NCBI GenBank assembly: GCA_007122945.1
Contig: SKSP01000254.1
Span: 1-9,836 of the forward strand
Direction: 5' to 3'
Length of the DNA stretch: 9,836 bases
Origin: Ilumatobacteraceae bacterium
GTDB taxonomy: Bacteria > Actinomycetota > Acidimicrobiia > Acidimicrobiales > Ilumatobacteraceae
Part shown: one piece after another, positions 1-6,230 of the stretch
Numbering within the stretch: position 1 is the stretch's first letter
Layout of the letters: each line of letters begins with the position of its first letter
Notes under the pieces: model-generated
Told to the model about the DNA's origin: nothing
Seen by the model: the letters and a program-made list of their open reading frames with translations, nothing else
The model's database searches: none
Made by a program: the position numbers and the translations under genes

Positions 1-49
1 CGGCGCGGTCGGGCTGTTCGGGCTGGTCGGGTTGGTCGGGAGTGGTCAC
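1..49 (-). CDS. Partial CDS, N-terminus only (runs off left edge)
   Basis: A GTG at 49-47 overlaps the TGA stop of the upstream regulator gene as GTGA, which suggests translational coupling. A Shine-Dalgarno site, GAGGAG, lies at 61-56 on the minus strand, 6 nt before the GTG. The visible residues are MTTPDQPDQPEQPDRA, a short Pro/Asp/Gln-rich head. Only 16 codons are in the window, so the product cannot be named. Coupling to an ArsR-like regulator would fit a regulated transporter or enzyme, but that is a guess. Confidence 0.6.
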   Translation of the reverse strand, partial: MTTPDQPDQPEQPDRA

Positions 50-621
50 GATGGCTCCTCGGGTCGGGGATAGGACGAGACGGTGAGACGGTGCGGTCGC
101 CCGTCGTCGTGGTGGTATCGGGCGACCAGCGCGGCGACCGCTGATTGAAGGTCGGCAGCGAACGCGGCACGGTCCTCCGGTGAGCTGAACCCGATCACCG
201 TGTCGACGGTCAGGGTGGGCAGACGCGTGCCAGCCGGCGAGACGCCGGCGATCGCCCCCACCTCGGAGACCGTCCGGGCGTTCACGGCGATCAGGTACGC
301 GGCCGAGAGACGATCGGCGATCTCGTTCGGATCGAGGCCGGCGCCCTGCAACACGTCGGGTGCAACGACGAGGTTGCGTGCCGAACGACGGACGACCCGT
401 TCGGTGATGCCGCCCCAGGCGCGTTCCTCGGCCAACTCGACCAGCCCGTGGACCTCCAACGTCTTCAGGTGGTAGTTCACCTTCTGTCGGGTCGACCCGA
501 TCGCCGCGGCGACCGTGGCTGCGGACCCCGGTTCGGTCAAGGCGTCGAGGATCGCGGCCCGGATCGGATCGAGCGCCGCTTCCACGGCGGCAGGGTCGGC
601 GAGCACACGAACGTCGTCCAC
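46..621 (-). CDS. ArsR-like winged helix-turn-helix transcriptional regulator
   Basis: Likely a DNA-binding regulator. The N-terminal third carries a winged-helix domain: LDPIRAAILDALTEPGSAAT leads into a recognition region with RQKVNYHLKTLEVHGLVEL, the typical ArsR/HTH_20 pattern of a helix followed by YHL..L...GLV. The remaining roughly 110 residues include the stretch TLTVDTVIGFSSPEDRAAFA and may be a sensor or dimerisation domain; no metal-binding cysteines are seen. The frame is open back to a TTG at 645, but that codon lies inside an inverted repeat. I prefer GTG at 621 (191 aa), because a promoter (TTGACA at 658-653, TACGTT at 634-629) places transcription start at or next to that GTG, giving a leaderless mRNA. 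The gene ends in a GTGA overlap with the next, partial gene. Its inducer is not apparent. Confidence 0.85.
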   Translation of the reverse strand: MDDVRVLADPAAVEAALDPIRAAILDALTEPGSAATVAAAIGSTRQKVNYHLKTLEVHGLVELAEERAWGGITERVVRRSARNLVVAPDVLQGAGLDPNEIADRLSAAYLIAVNARTVSEVGAIAGVSPAGTRLPTLTVDTVIGFSSPEDRAAFAADLQSAVAALVARYHHDDGRPHRLTVSSYPRPEEPS

Positions 622-628
622 GGAGCCC

Positions 629-658
629 AACGTACGTCTAGACAAGATTATTTGTCAA
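629..658 (-). promoter_or_regulatory. Promoter with overlapping inverted-repeat operator
   Basis: On the minus strand, TTGACA (658-653) is followed by an 18-nt spacer and TACGTT (634-629), seven nucleotides before the GTG at 621. A perfect inverted repeat, GACAA-N6-TTGTC, occupies 641-656. It overlaps the -35 box and spacer, where a bound repressor would block RNA polymerase. Autoregulation by the winged-helix gene just downstream is the simplest reading, but it is inferred. Confidence 0.55.
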
Positions 659-666
659 GAGCTTCG

Positions 667-1314
667 TCAGTGGACCAACACCTCGACGAGTCCGACCGGG
701 TTGGCGAGGGCCGGCAGGTGGCCCGCGGAGACGTGCTCCGGCTCCACGCCGAGACGGTCGCGAATCAGGCGGTCCATGAAGGCAACAGGGAAGAAGCGAT
801 CGCCCGTCGCCGCGATTCCCCGAGTCCGGATGGAGGGCAGGGCGGTCAGTGGGAACGGATCGGCCATGATGCGATCGGTCTGGCGGATGTCGCCCCGCCC
901 CAACGCCTCCTCCAGCACCGCCGGAGGTAGGTCGTGGAGGAAGTGCTCCATGACGTCCATCTCCCGGTCGCCCCACACGTCCTCGAAGCCGCTCGTGACC
1001 CACCAGTCGCCGGCGGTCTCGCCCGCCTTCGGGATCATTGCAGCGACGAAGATCAGCTGGGCGGCACCGAGGCGCTCGGCGACCACGGGGGCGGTGAACC
1101 CACCGAGTGACTGCCCCACGACGACGGCGTCGCCGTCTGGAGTACCGACAGCATCGAGCGCGGCGGCGACGTAGGCGTCGAGTCCGGCGTGCGGGTCGCC
1201 AGCGGGCAGCTCGACCGCGACGGCGCGATGCCCGACGGACTCGAGCAGCGGGACGACGCGATGCCAGTACCAGGCGTCCCCACCCGCACCCGGGATGAGC
1301 ACGAAGGTGGTCAT
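667..1314 (-). CDS. α/β hydrolase
   Basis: A 215-residue α/β hydrolase, probably a cytoplasmic esterase-like enzyme of unknown substrate. The N-terminus MTTFVLIPGAGGDAWYW holds the first strand and the oxyanion-hole glycines. The nucleophile elbow is GQSLGG (Ser69). The probable acid is Asp172 in ATGDRFF and the catalytic histidine is His199 in SAGHLPALANP, so the triad looks complete. An in-frame start exists at 1353, but ATG 1314 is preferred because the protein then begins at the conserved first strand and the ATG forms an ATGA overlap with the upstream TIGR03086-like gene. That overlap suggests coupled translation. It resembles small hydrolases such as the pyrethroid-hydrolase/salicylate-esterase-like group, but the substrate cannot be assigned. 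Confidence 0.88.
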   Translation of the reverse strand: MTTFVLIPGAGGDAWYWHRVVPLLESVGHRAVAVELPAGDPHAGLDAYVAAALDAVGTPDGDAVVVGQSLGGFTAPVVAERLGAAQLIFVAAMIPKAGETAGDWWVTSGFEDVWGDREMDVMEHFLHDLPPAVLEEALGRGDIRQTDRIMADPFPLTALPSIRTRGIAATGDRFFPVAFMDRLIRDRLGVEPEHVSAGHLPALANPVGLVEVLVH

Positions 1315-1772
1315 GAAGACGTCGACGAACAGCCGGCTGGCGCCCCTCGCCACGCCGGGTCTCGGCCGAGCACGGCCGCCAGCCGGTCAACGGGTCCGGC
1401 GTCGTCGGCCGCCTCCACGGGACGCCCGAATGCCACATCGGTGCCCACGGGTCGCTCCTCACCCGGTTGCGGACCCATCGTCTCGATGCAGACGGCGACG
1501 TCGGAGTCGTCGGCGTGGAAGTCCTGACCGGTCGCCCGTGCGAGATCCCAGCCACCCGGCGGCGCCCCGGTCGATGGGGTCTTGGTCGATGGGGTCGTGG
1601 TCGATGGGGTCTCGGCCGCTGCGTCCGTGAACGCCAGGGCCAGGCCCTCGACGTGGTCGAGCAGGTCGCCCACCGAGTACTCGGGGCGCGGGGTCGGTAG
1701 CGCGAGGTGGTCGTCGCTCAAGGCGGCGATCACCGCGGCAGTGGCTTGCGTCGCTGGTCGTAGGTCGATCAT
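1311..1772 (-). CDS. TIGR03086-like (DinB/maleylpyruvate isomerase-type) protein with internal deletion
   Basis: The first 50 residues (IDLRPATQATAAVIAALSDD, then YSVGDLLDHVEGLALAFT) match the start of TIGR03086 proteins, relatives of mycothiol-dependent maleylpyruvate isomerase with a DinB-like four-helix fold and a metal site. The end (GWDLARATGQ, then DRLAAVLGRDPAW) matches the family C-terminus. The middle, roughly 60 residues by recollection of the family, is absent and replaced by a Thr/Pro/Ser repeat (TPST three times). Full-length members carry further metal ligands in a segment like E-x-x-x-H-GWD. Here the sequence resumes at GWD, so only the first histidine (LLDHV) remains. The frame is intact at 153 aa. 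A Shine-Dalgarno site (GAGGAG, 1784-1779) lies 6 nt before ATG 1772, and the stop overlaps the hydrolase start. It may be a degenerate gene kept as the operon leader, or a shortened protein with another role. Confidence 0.7.
   Translation of the reverse strand: MIDLRPATQATAAVIAALSDDHLALPTPRPEYSVGDLLDHVEGLALAFTDAAAETPSTTTPSTKTPSTGAPPGGWDLARATGQDFHADDSDVAVCIETMGPQPGEERPVGTDVAFGRPVEAADDAGPVDRLAAVLGRDPAWRGAPAGCSSTSS
1569..1613. repeat. Three tandem 15-bp repeats
   Basis: Three near-identical copies of a 15-bp unit, GGTCGATGGGGTCNN, lie head to tail at 1569-1583, 1584-1598 and 1599-1613. They encode the TPST/TPSK repeat in the TIGR03086-like protein. Because the unit is 15 bp, copy-number change keeps the frame. 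The array sits at the position where the family's central segment is missing. Confidence 0.9.
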
Positions 1773-2105
1773 CGAATGCTCCTCGTGGACGCGATGGTGC
1801 CGAGTAGCGACGACGCGGTGATGGCGAAGTCATCGGCCGACGTCGCGGACGATTCCTGTTCGGGTGGGGACGGCTCGGTGGATCGGGGGATGCGTCGTGT
1901 CTCCATCAGCGGATGGCGGTCGGGGTCGGTGAGGTGGCCGGCGTGGTCGAGGCCCGCGGGCCACCGCGCGAACAGCGAGGTACGGATTGCGTCGGCCGCC
2001 GGACCGGTCGACGCGAACACGGCTCCTGCCCACGTCAGCGTTGCGGCCCCCGAGCCCCACGAGCCGCCGCCGTGGGAGCCGAGCGGTGCAGCCGAGCGCT
2101 CTGAT
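1769..2105 (-). other. Unidentified open reading stretch between integrase remnant and TIGR03086-like gene
   Basis: One minus-strand frame stays open from about 2105 to a TGA at 1771-1769, which overlaps the next ATG as ATGA. Third positions are mostly G or C in its upstream half (for example GSGAATLTWAGAVFAS and RTSLFARWPAGLDHAGHL), which looks like coding sequence. The downstream half (around PRSTEPSPPEQESS) is low in complexity. The only good internal start is GTG 2020 (83 aa). I recognise no family. It may be the 3' end of a gene truncated when the integrase remnant beside it was formed, or a chance frame in GC-rich DNA. Confidence 0.25.
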
Positions 2106-2242
2106 CATCTCGGCCAGCTGGCGCTGGCCTCCCGCTTGCCGCCTCGCGACGTCGTTCGCCCAGGACTCGCCACGATTGCGCATGGACGCCTTCGATGGCC
2201 ACTTCCACGGCTGCTGGCACGCCATTGGCAACGACGGCGTGG
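2102..2242 (-). pseudogene. Tyrosine integrase 5'-end remnant, copy A
   Basis: The minus strand reads MRNRGESW from an ATG at 2184, then an out-of-frame stretch, then QLAEMI. This is the start of the same actinobacterial tyrosine recombinase whose less damaged copy lies at 9241-9618. The two share a 28-bp identical block (2126-2153 and 9497-9524), a second 16-bp block (2159-2174 and 9582-9597), and similar DNA upstream of the start codon to about 2242. Relative to the other copy, this one lacks a net 52 nt between the two blocks and one G/C in the run at 2126-2128. Homology ends abruptly at about 2102, so the core-binding and catalytic domains are absent. It cannot encode a working recombinase. 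Confidence 0.75.
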
Positions 2243-2256
2243 GGGCCCGAGCCCCC
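2241..2256 (-). terminator. GC-rich hairpin after the lipoprotein gene
   Basis: GGGGGC-CCGA-GCCCCC forms a perfect 6-bp stem with a 4-nt loop, 8 nt past the lipoprotein stop codon. No U-tract follows, so intrinsic termination is uncertain, but the position fits a transcription end or mRNA-stabilising hairpin. Confidence 0.45.
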
Positions 2257-2264
2257 GACCGAGC

Positions 2265-3920
2265 TCAGGGCAGGCAGATCTCGGCGTCGATCTCGATCTC
2301 GACCCGCCGGTTCAGCTGACCGGCCCCGGCGAGAAACGCACCGGTGGCATCGACGTCGATCACGGCGAGCTCGGTGTCGCCGCGACCCTCGGTCCGCAGG
2401 TCCCAGCCCTCGACCCCGGCGTCGGCGGCCCAGACCGAGAACCAGTCGGCCACGGCGGCCGCCCGATCGAGCGACAGCTGACGGTTCGCCTCGGCCGAGC
2501 CCCGCGAATCGGTGTGGCCGACGAAGGTCAGGGCGACGTCGTCGTACGTGTCGGCCAGATCGGTCGCCAGCCCGCCGAGCACCGGCTCCGCCTCGGCGCG
2601 GAGCTCGGCGCTGCCGGTGTCGAACAGCACATCGCCGGGGATCGGGATCGGTTCGCACACGATGCGTTCGGGCACGACGAGCTCATCGGCACCCGGCAGC
2701 CGCCACAGCTCGGCGACCTGCGTACCGCGGGTGATCAGCACGTGCCCCCCGTCGGGAGTGAACGTCACCGACAGCGGCTGTTCCGAGGCCGTTGCGTCGA
2801 AGGTCTCGTCGAACGTGTAGCGCAGCTCGCCGACGACCGGATCCCAGATCGTGGTGCCGAGCCGCGAGGCGACCGCCAACATCGAACCGTCGGGCGACCA
2901 CGAGAGATCGCGGACCCTGGTGAGCACCTCGAACTCGGCGATCGGCGTCGCCGCCGGGTCGACCAGATCGGCGAGCTCGACGACCCGGACATGCTGCGAC
3001 CCGTCGACGCGGACGGCCGCCGCGACGAGCGAACCATCGGGAGAGATCCGCAGCAACGAGGTGTTGCCGCCCTCGCCGTCGAGCTCGAGCTCGCCCAGCA
3101 GCTGAAGACTCGTGAGATCCCAGACACGGGCGAGGAGATCGTTGTGGGTCGACACGAGCAGCGAGCCGTCGGGTGCGACCTCGAGTGCGAGGACGCCGCG
3201 GGTCACCGGGCTCGGGGCCTCGATGTCGGGAGCCGGCAGGACCGCACGCTCGACCACGGCGAACGTGCCGGCGGCCGCATCGGCGACAGCGTCGTACACG
3301 ACGACCTCACCCGAGCGGTCGGCCACGACGAGCAGGGAGTCGGCAGCCAGGGCCACCCTGGTCTCGTTGCCCCCGGGGAGCACCTCGACGACGCCCCCAT
3401 CGGCACCCGACACGACGGCGTGCTGCACATGGAGTCCGGCGATCAGGAACGCACCATCGGCGCTGTGCACGAGATCGTCGGGGAAGCCGACACCCACCTC
3501 GGTGTAGACCACGGCATCGACCATCACACCGTCGGCGAGCTGGTGGACATAGGTGACATCGCCGGCGAGCGCCACGTGCACACCGTCGGGATGCATCGCG
3601 ACCCGGTCGATGCGCTCCTCGTACCCGACGCTCCAGAGCACCTCCGGCTCCCCCACCGGTGCGGGCTCGGGCTCCGGTTCGGGTTCGGGTTCGGGTTCGA
3701 CCGCCGCCTCGGTCGTCGTCGGTGCCGGCTCGGGCGCCGCCTCGGTGGCGGTGGTCACGGGGGGCTCGGTGGCGGGTGCTGCCGTGGTGACCGGAGGGTC
3801 GGTCGCCGGGGCCGCATCGTCACCTCCCCCGCAGGCGGCGAGCACCAATCCGGCCGCCGCCACCAGGGCGAGCACGCGCCGGGGCGCGCCGACCCTGCTC
3901 CGTCCGACGGTAGCTGACAT
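2265..3920 (-). CDS. Lipoprotein with WD40-like β-propeller and C-terminal OmpA domain
   Basis: A 551-residue predicted lipoprotein. The signal peptide has two arginines and a hydrophobic core ending in lipobox LAAC (Cys30). A linker rich in Thr, Pro and Glu follows, including a run of Pro-Glu dipeptides, likely spanning the wall. Residues about 95-415 hold repeated blades with S/P-DG turns (HPDGVHVALAG, APDGSLLVS, SPDGSLVAA, SPDGSMLAVASR, TPDGGHVLI), a WD40-like propeller of six or seven blades. Residues about 418-551 form an OmpA/MotB-type domain: FVGHTDSRGSAEANRQLS, DRAAAVADW and LNRRVEIEI contain the usual peptidoglycan-contact residues. The likely role is a surface-anchored scaffold that grips peptidoglycan and presents a protein-binding propeller. 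Start ATG 3920 has AAGGAGG five nt upstream; an earlier in-frame start at 3992 would bury the signal peptide. The only other cysteines flank the OmpA domain. Confidence 0.87.
   Translation of the reverse strand: MSATVGRSRVGAPRRVLALVAAAGLVLAACGGGDDAAPATDPPVTTAAPATEPPVTTATEAAPEPAPTTTEAAVEPEPEPEPEPEPAPVGEPEVLWSVGYEERIDRVAMHPDGVHVALAGDVTYVHQLADGVMVDAVVYTEVGVGFPDDLVHSADGAFLIAGLHVQHAVVSGADGGVVEVLPGGNETRVALAADSLLVVADRSGEVVVYDAVADAAAGTFAVVERAVLPAPDIEAPSPVTRGVLALEVAPDGSLLVSTHNDLLARVWDLTSLQLLGELELDGEGGNTSLLRISPDGSLVAAAVRVDGSQHVRVVELADLVDPAATPIAEFEVLTRVRDLSWSPDGSMLAVASRLGTTIWDPVVGELRYTFDETFDATASEQPLSVTFTPDGGHVLITRGTQVAELWRLPGADELVVPERIVCEPIPIPGDVLFDTGSAELRAEAEPVLGGLATDLADTYDDVALTFVGHTDSRGSAEANRQLSLDRAAAVADWFSVWAADAGVEGWDLRTEGRGDTELAVIDVDATGAFLAGAGQLNRRVEIEIDAEICLP
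3664..3699. repeat. Six hexamer repeats encoding Pro-Glu dipeptides
   Basis: Six consecutive hexamers of form GGNTCS (plus strand) encode the alternating Pro-Glu linker of the lipoprotein. The last four copies are identical. This is a simple in-frame repeat that can vary in copy number without shifting the frame. Confidence 0.85.
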
Positions 3921-3949
3921 GTGAGCCTCCTTCGTCTCCGCCTCCTTCG

Positions 3950-3955
3950 ACCGTA
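3950..3955 (-). promoter_or_regulatory. Possible -10 box of the lipoprotein gene
   Basis: TACGGT on the minus strand (3955-3950) lies about 30 nt before the ATG, followed by two copies of GAAGGAGGC. The second copy supplies the Shine-Dalgarno site. No convincing -35 box is seen at 17 nt. The call rests on position and the TANNNT pattern. Confidence 0.35.
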
Positions 3956-4073
3956 ACGAAGCCCCCGCCGCGGGCCGACAGGAGTCGGTCACCGGCGCAT
4001 GGGGTCGAAGGTCCCGATCGGGTTGCGCTCTGCGACCGCGTTCGCGCCGTGAGGTCCGAACCGCGAGTCGGCG

Positions 4074-4350
4074 TCACGCGCGCACGGCGATGCCGCCGCC
4101 GAGCACACAGCGGTCGTCGAGGTCGTACGACACGACGCTCTGACCGGGCGCCACCCGCCGCTGGGGATCGGCATCGCCGCCGACCACCACCGTCGGGCGG
4201 TCGAATCGCTGAGATCCACCTCGACGACGTACCGCTTCTCACCGCCACCGGGCAGGCCGAGACCGCGCCGCTGCCCGATCGTCACGAGCTCGACCGCATC
4301 GACCTCGCCGACCGGTGTACCAGAGGTGTCGACCACCGCCGCCCGCCGGT
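4074..4350 (-). pseudogene. mnmA: mnmA (tRNA 2-thiouridylase) 3'-end remnant
   Basis: MnmA thiolates U34 of tRNAs for Lys, Glu and Gln. Two pieces of its C-terminal half are recognisable on the minus strand in different frames. The first, about 4350-4205, reads VVDTSGTPVGEVDAVELVTI then GQRRGLGL and GGGEKRYVVEVDL, the conserved TIGQRRGLG region. The second, about 4205-4074, reads TVVVGGDADPQRRVAPGQSV then LGGGIAVRA and a stop, the usual end of MnmA. The segment normally between them is missing and the frame shifts at about 4195-4215. The N-terminal PP-loop ATP-binding domain, the catalytic cysteines and most of the protein are absent. A functional copy is expected elsewhere in the genome. The MnmA identification rests on the TIGQRRGLG and PQRRVAPGQSV motifs. 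Confidence 0.75.
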
Positions 4351-4369
4351 CGACTCTGGCGAGGCGCGG

Positions 4370-4520
4370 GTCTCGGCGGCCGGGGGCAGCGTGACGTTGC
4401 CGGTGATCATGATGATGCCGGCGAGGATGGTCCACAACGCGAACGCCGAGAAACCGATGAACGCCAACATGCCGGCGCCGGCACCGAGCGATGCGGCGTC
4501 GACATCGTCCTACGCCCCGA
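4370..4520 (-). pseudogene. Membrane-protein gene fragment joined to the mnmA remnant
   Basis: In a third minus-strand frame the sequence reads SLGAGAGMLAFIGFSAFALW then TILAGIIMITGNVTLPP, one strongly hydrophobic helix of about 23 residues. An in-frame TAG lies upstream at about 4511, after RYVPFGA. Downstream the frame dissolves into basic low-quality sequence where the mnmA frame begins (about 4355-4390). I read it as a fragment of an unidentified membrane protein gene. A short independent ORF from ATG 4470 (62 codons) exists, but its second half looks non-coding. Confidence 0.45.
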
Positions 4521-4690
4521 ACGGCACGTATCTCTAGTCCGGTTTGGGGGCACGCGTACACGGGTGATCGGCAGTGCGTTGTGTGGCAGAGGCTCGCACT
4601 GTGAAGCGACCGCATGGTTGCCCGAGACAGGATCGCTCCTCAGCCCGAAACGGTATCGTTCACATGCCCGAAATGGTAGCGTTCAATCTC
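4500..4690. promoter_or_regulatory. Upstream region of the DUF4143 ATPase with a 23-bp-spaced direct repeat
   Basis: About 190 bp without a recognised gene. Just before the ATPase gene, two near-identical copies of CCCGAAAYGGTAKCGTTCA lie at 4644-4662 and 4667-4685, 23 bp apart, about two helical turns. Each carries a TANNNT -10-like hexamer (TATCGT at 4654-4659, TAGCGT at 4677-4682). The second hexamer is 8 nt before GTG 4691, a leaderless layout. No clear -35 box is visible. The repeat could be a tandem operator. I see nothing recognisable in 4520-4640. Confidence 0.5.
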
Positions 4691-5986
4691 GTGTTGGACA
4701 CGATACGGGCAACGGACTACCAGCGTAGGACGCTCGACGGGGAGCTCGACGAGATGGTTTCCGGGGGTGCTGCCGCAATCGCGATCGAGGGGGCGAAGGC
4801 TGTCGGGAAGAGCGCGACCGCACTCGAACGTGTCGACACCGCGTTCTTACTCGAGGAACCCGTCACCCGCCAGCTCGTCGAAGCCGACCCGGGCCGGATC
4901 GTCACCGGCGGGCCGGTGCTGATCGACGAGTGGCACCACCTGCCGGCGACGTGGGACGTGGTGCGCCGCGCCATCGACGCCGGCGCCGCCCCCGGCCAGT
5001 TCCTGCTCACCGGGTCGGCGTCCGCGCTGAACCCCGGCACCCACAGCGGCGCTGGCCGGATCGTCACCGTCCGGATGCGTCCGATGACGCTGTGCGAGCG
5101 GGGCGTGGGCACGCCGAGCGTGTCGCTCGCTGCACTGCTCACCGGTGAGCGACCCCCGATCAACGGTGACACCGACGTCGGCCTGGAGCAGTACGTCGAC
5201 GAGATCGTCCGCTCCGGATTTCCCGCGGTCCGCGCCGCATCGGACCGGCTGCGTCGGGCGCAGCTGCGCGGGTACGTCGACCGCGTCATCGACCGCGACT
5301 TCCCTGACATGATGGGTCGCAGGGTTCGGAACTCGGCGGCCTTGCGCCGCTGGCTCCGCGCGTACGCGGCGGCGACTGCGACGGTCACGTCATACGAGCG
5401 GATTCGCGACGCAGCCACCTCCGGTGAAGGCGACAAGCCGGCGAAGACGACGACGCAGCCCTACCGGGACATTCTCGAAGCCCTGTACGTCCTCGATCCC
5501 GTCGCGGCGTGGCTGCCGACGAACAACCACATCAACGAACTCGCCAGCGCCCCCAAGCACCATCTCGCCGACCCGGCGCTCGCCGCCTCCCTGCTCGGTC
5601 TCGGCGTCGGGGCGCTGCTGCAGGGCGACCAGGGGTCGGTGTCGATTCCCCGGGACGGCACGTTCCTCGGCGCGTTGTTCGAGTCCCTCGTGACACTGAG
5701 CGTGCGAGTCTTCGCCCAGGCCGCCGAGGCGGCCGTTGGGCATCTACGGACCCACCGCGGTGACCACGAGATCGACCTGATCGTCGAACGCGACGACCGC
5801 AAGATCGTCGCGGTGGAGACCAAGCTCTCTGCCACCGTCGACGATGACGACATCACCCATCTGCGCTGGCTGCGCGAGGAACTCCGCGACGACCTCCTCG
5901 ACGCTGTGGTCGTGACGACCGGGCCGCACGCCTACCGACGGCCCGACGGGATCGCCGTCGTTCCCGCCGCCCTGCTCGGCCCGTAG
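4691..5986 (+). CDS. AAA-family ATPase with DUF4143 / PD-(D/E)XK-like C-terminal domain
   Basis: An ATP-binding protein of the AAA_14/DUF4143 group, 431 aa from GTG 4691. The N-terminal ATPase has Walker A EGAKAVGKSATA (residues 33-44), Walker B PVLIDEWHHLP (Asp79, Glu80) and a sensor-like LLTGSAS (105-111). The middle is helical (QLRGYVDRVIDRDFP; EGDKPAKTTTQPYRDILEAL). The C-terminus carries a nuclease-fold signature: HEIDLIVERD (Glu360, Asp362), then VAVETK (Glu376, Lys378), matching E-x-D...E-x-K of the PD-(D/E)XK fold that often ends DUF4143 proteins. No cellular role is firmly established for this group. In-frame starts at 4574, 4664 and 4673 exist. I choose 4691 because it lies 8 nt after a TANNNT box and leaves a short lead before YQRRTLDGELDE, where relatives typically begin. 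Key residues are all present, so it should be active. Confidence 0.85.
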   Translation: MLDTIRATDYQRRTLDGELDEMVSGGAAAIAIEGAKAVGKSATALERVDTAFLLEEPVTRQLVEADPGRIVTGGPVLIDEWHHLPATWDVVRRAIDAGAAPGQFLLTGSASALNPGTHSGAGRIVTVRMRPMTLCERGVGTPSVSLAALLTGERPPINGDTDVGLEQYVDEIVRSGFPAVRAASDRLRRAQLRGYVDRVIDRDFPDMMGRRVRNSAALRRWLRAYAAATATVTSYERIRDAATSGEGDKPAKTTTQPYRDILEALYVLDPVAAWLPTNNHINELASAPKHHLADPALAASLLGLGVGALLQGDQGSVSIPRDGTFLGALFESLVTLSVRVFAQAAEAAVGHLRTHRGDHEIDLIVERDDRKIVAVETKLSATVDDDDITHLRWLREELRDDLLDAVVVTTGPHAYRRPDGIAVVPAALLGP

Positions 5987-6218
5987 CGTCCCCCGAACGC
6001 CTGGAAGATCACGGGTCGCCACAAGCCGTACCGAGCACGCTCAGTGCCCGACCGACCGACGACTCGCTCGTCGCCAATCCGACGCCTCGCCCCGCTCCAG
6101 GAGGTGCGCCTGCGCACCCGTATCGGTACAACCACGCGTCCGCGTGCCCCGAAACGCCAGCTTGCTGTCGATGTTGTCGCCGGGCATCCCGCACGCACGG
6201 ACCGCCTACGGTGGAGTG
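5987..6218. other. Intergenic region with no recognised gene
   Basis: About 230 bp between the DUF4143 ATPase and the methyltransferase. Open frames occur on both strands, but none gives a protein I recognise or shows a good ribosome-binding site. The last bases contain a TACGGT hexamer (6207-6212) described separately. No terminator hairpin with a T-tract follows the ATPase stop. Confidence 0.5.
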
Positions 6219-6230
6219 ATGCCGCACTAG
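6207..6230 (+). promoter_or_regulatory. -10 box and three-codon leaderless mini-ORF before the methyltransferase
   Basis: TACGGT (6207-6212) is followed 6 nt later by ATG at 6219, then CCG, CAC and TAG. The stop at 6228-6230 directly abuts GTG 6231 in the same frame. Spacing from the -10 to ATG 6219 matches the leaderless pattern of neighbouring genes. The ATG may be the ancestral start now blocked by a nonsense codon, or a minimal leader peptide. Confidence 0.45.

Noticed and set aside
638..1555. A 305-codon minus-strand open frame overlapping the hydrolase
   Set aside because: The translation is Arg/Pro-rich low-complexity sequence in an alternative frame of the α/β hydrolase and TIGR03086-like genes, both of which show family motifs.
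2200..2264. A second tRNA fragment (att duplication) near integrase copy A
   Set aside because: I compared this stretch by eye with the 3' half of tRNA-Glu and found no match, so a tRNA-derived direct repeat flanking a complete island is not supported in this window.
1776..3917. A 713-codon plus-strand open frame
   Set aside because: It is antisense to the lipoprotein and the integrase remnant. Its translation is rich in Arg, Asp, His and Gly with no recognisable domain, while the minus strand encodes a clear lipoprotein with signal peptide, propeller and OmpA motifs.
3989..4615. A 208-codon minus-strand open frame taken as one intact gene
   Set aside because: Only its middle matches MnmA. 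The flanks are Arg/His/Cys-rich translation from the wrong frame, and the true MnmA ending is in another frame.
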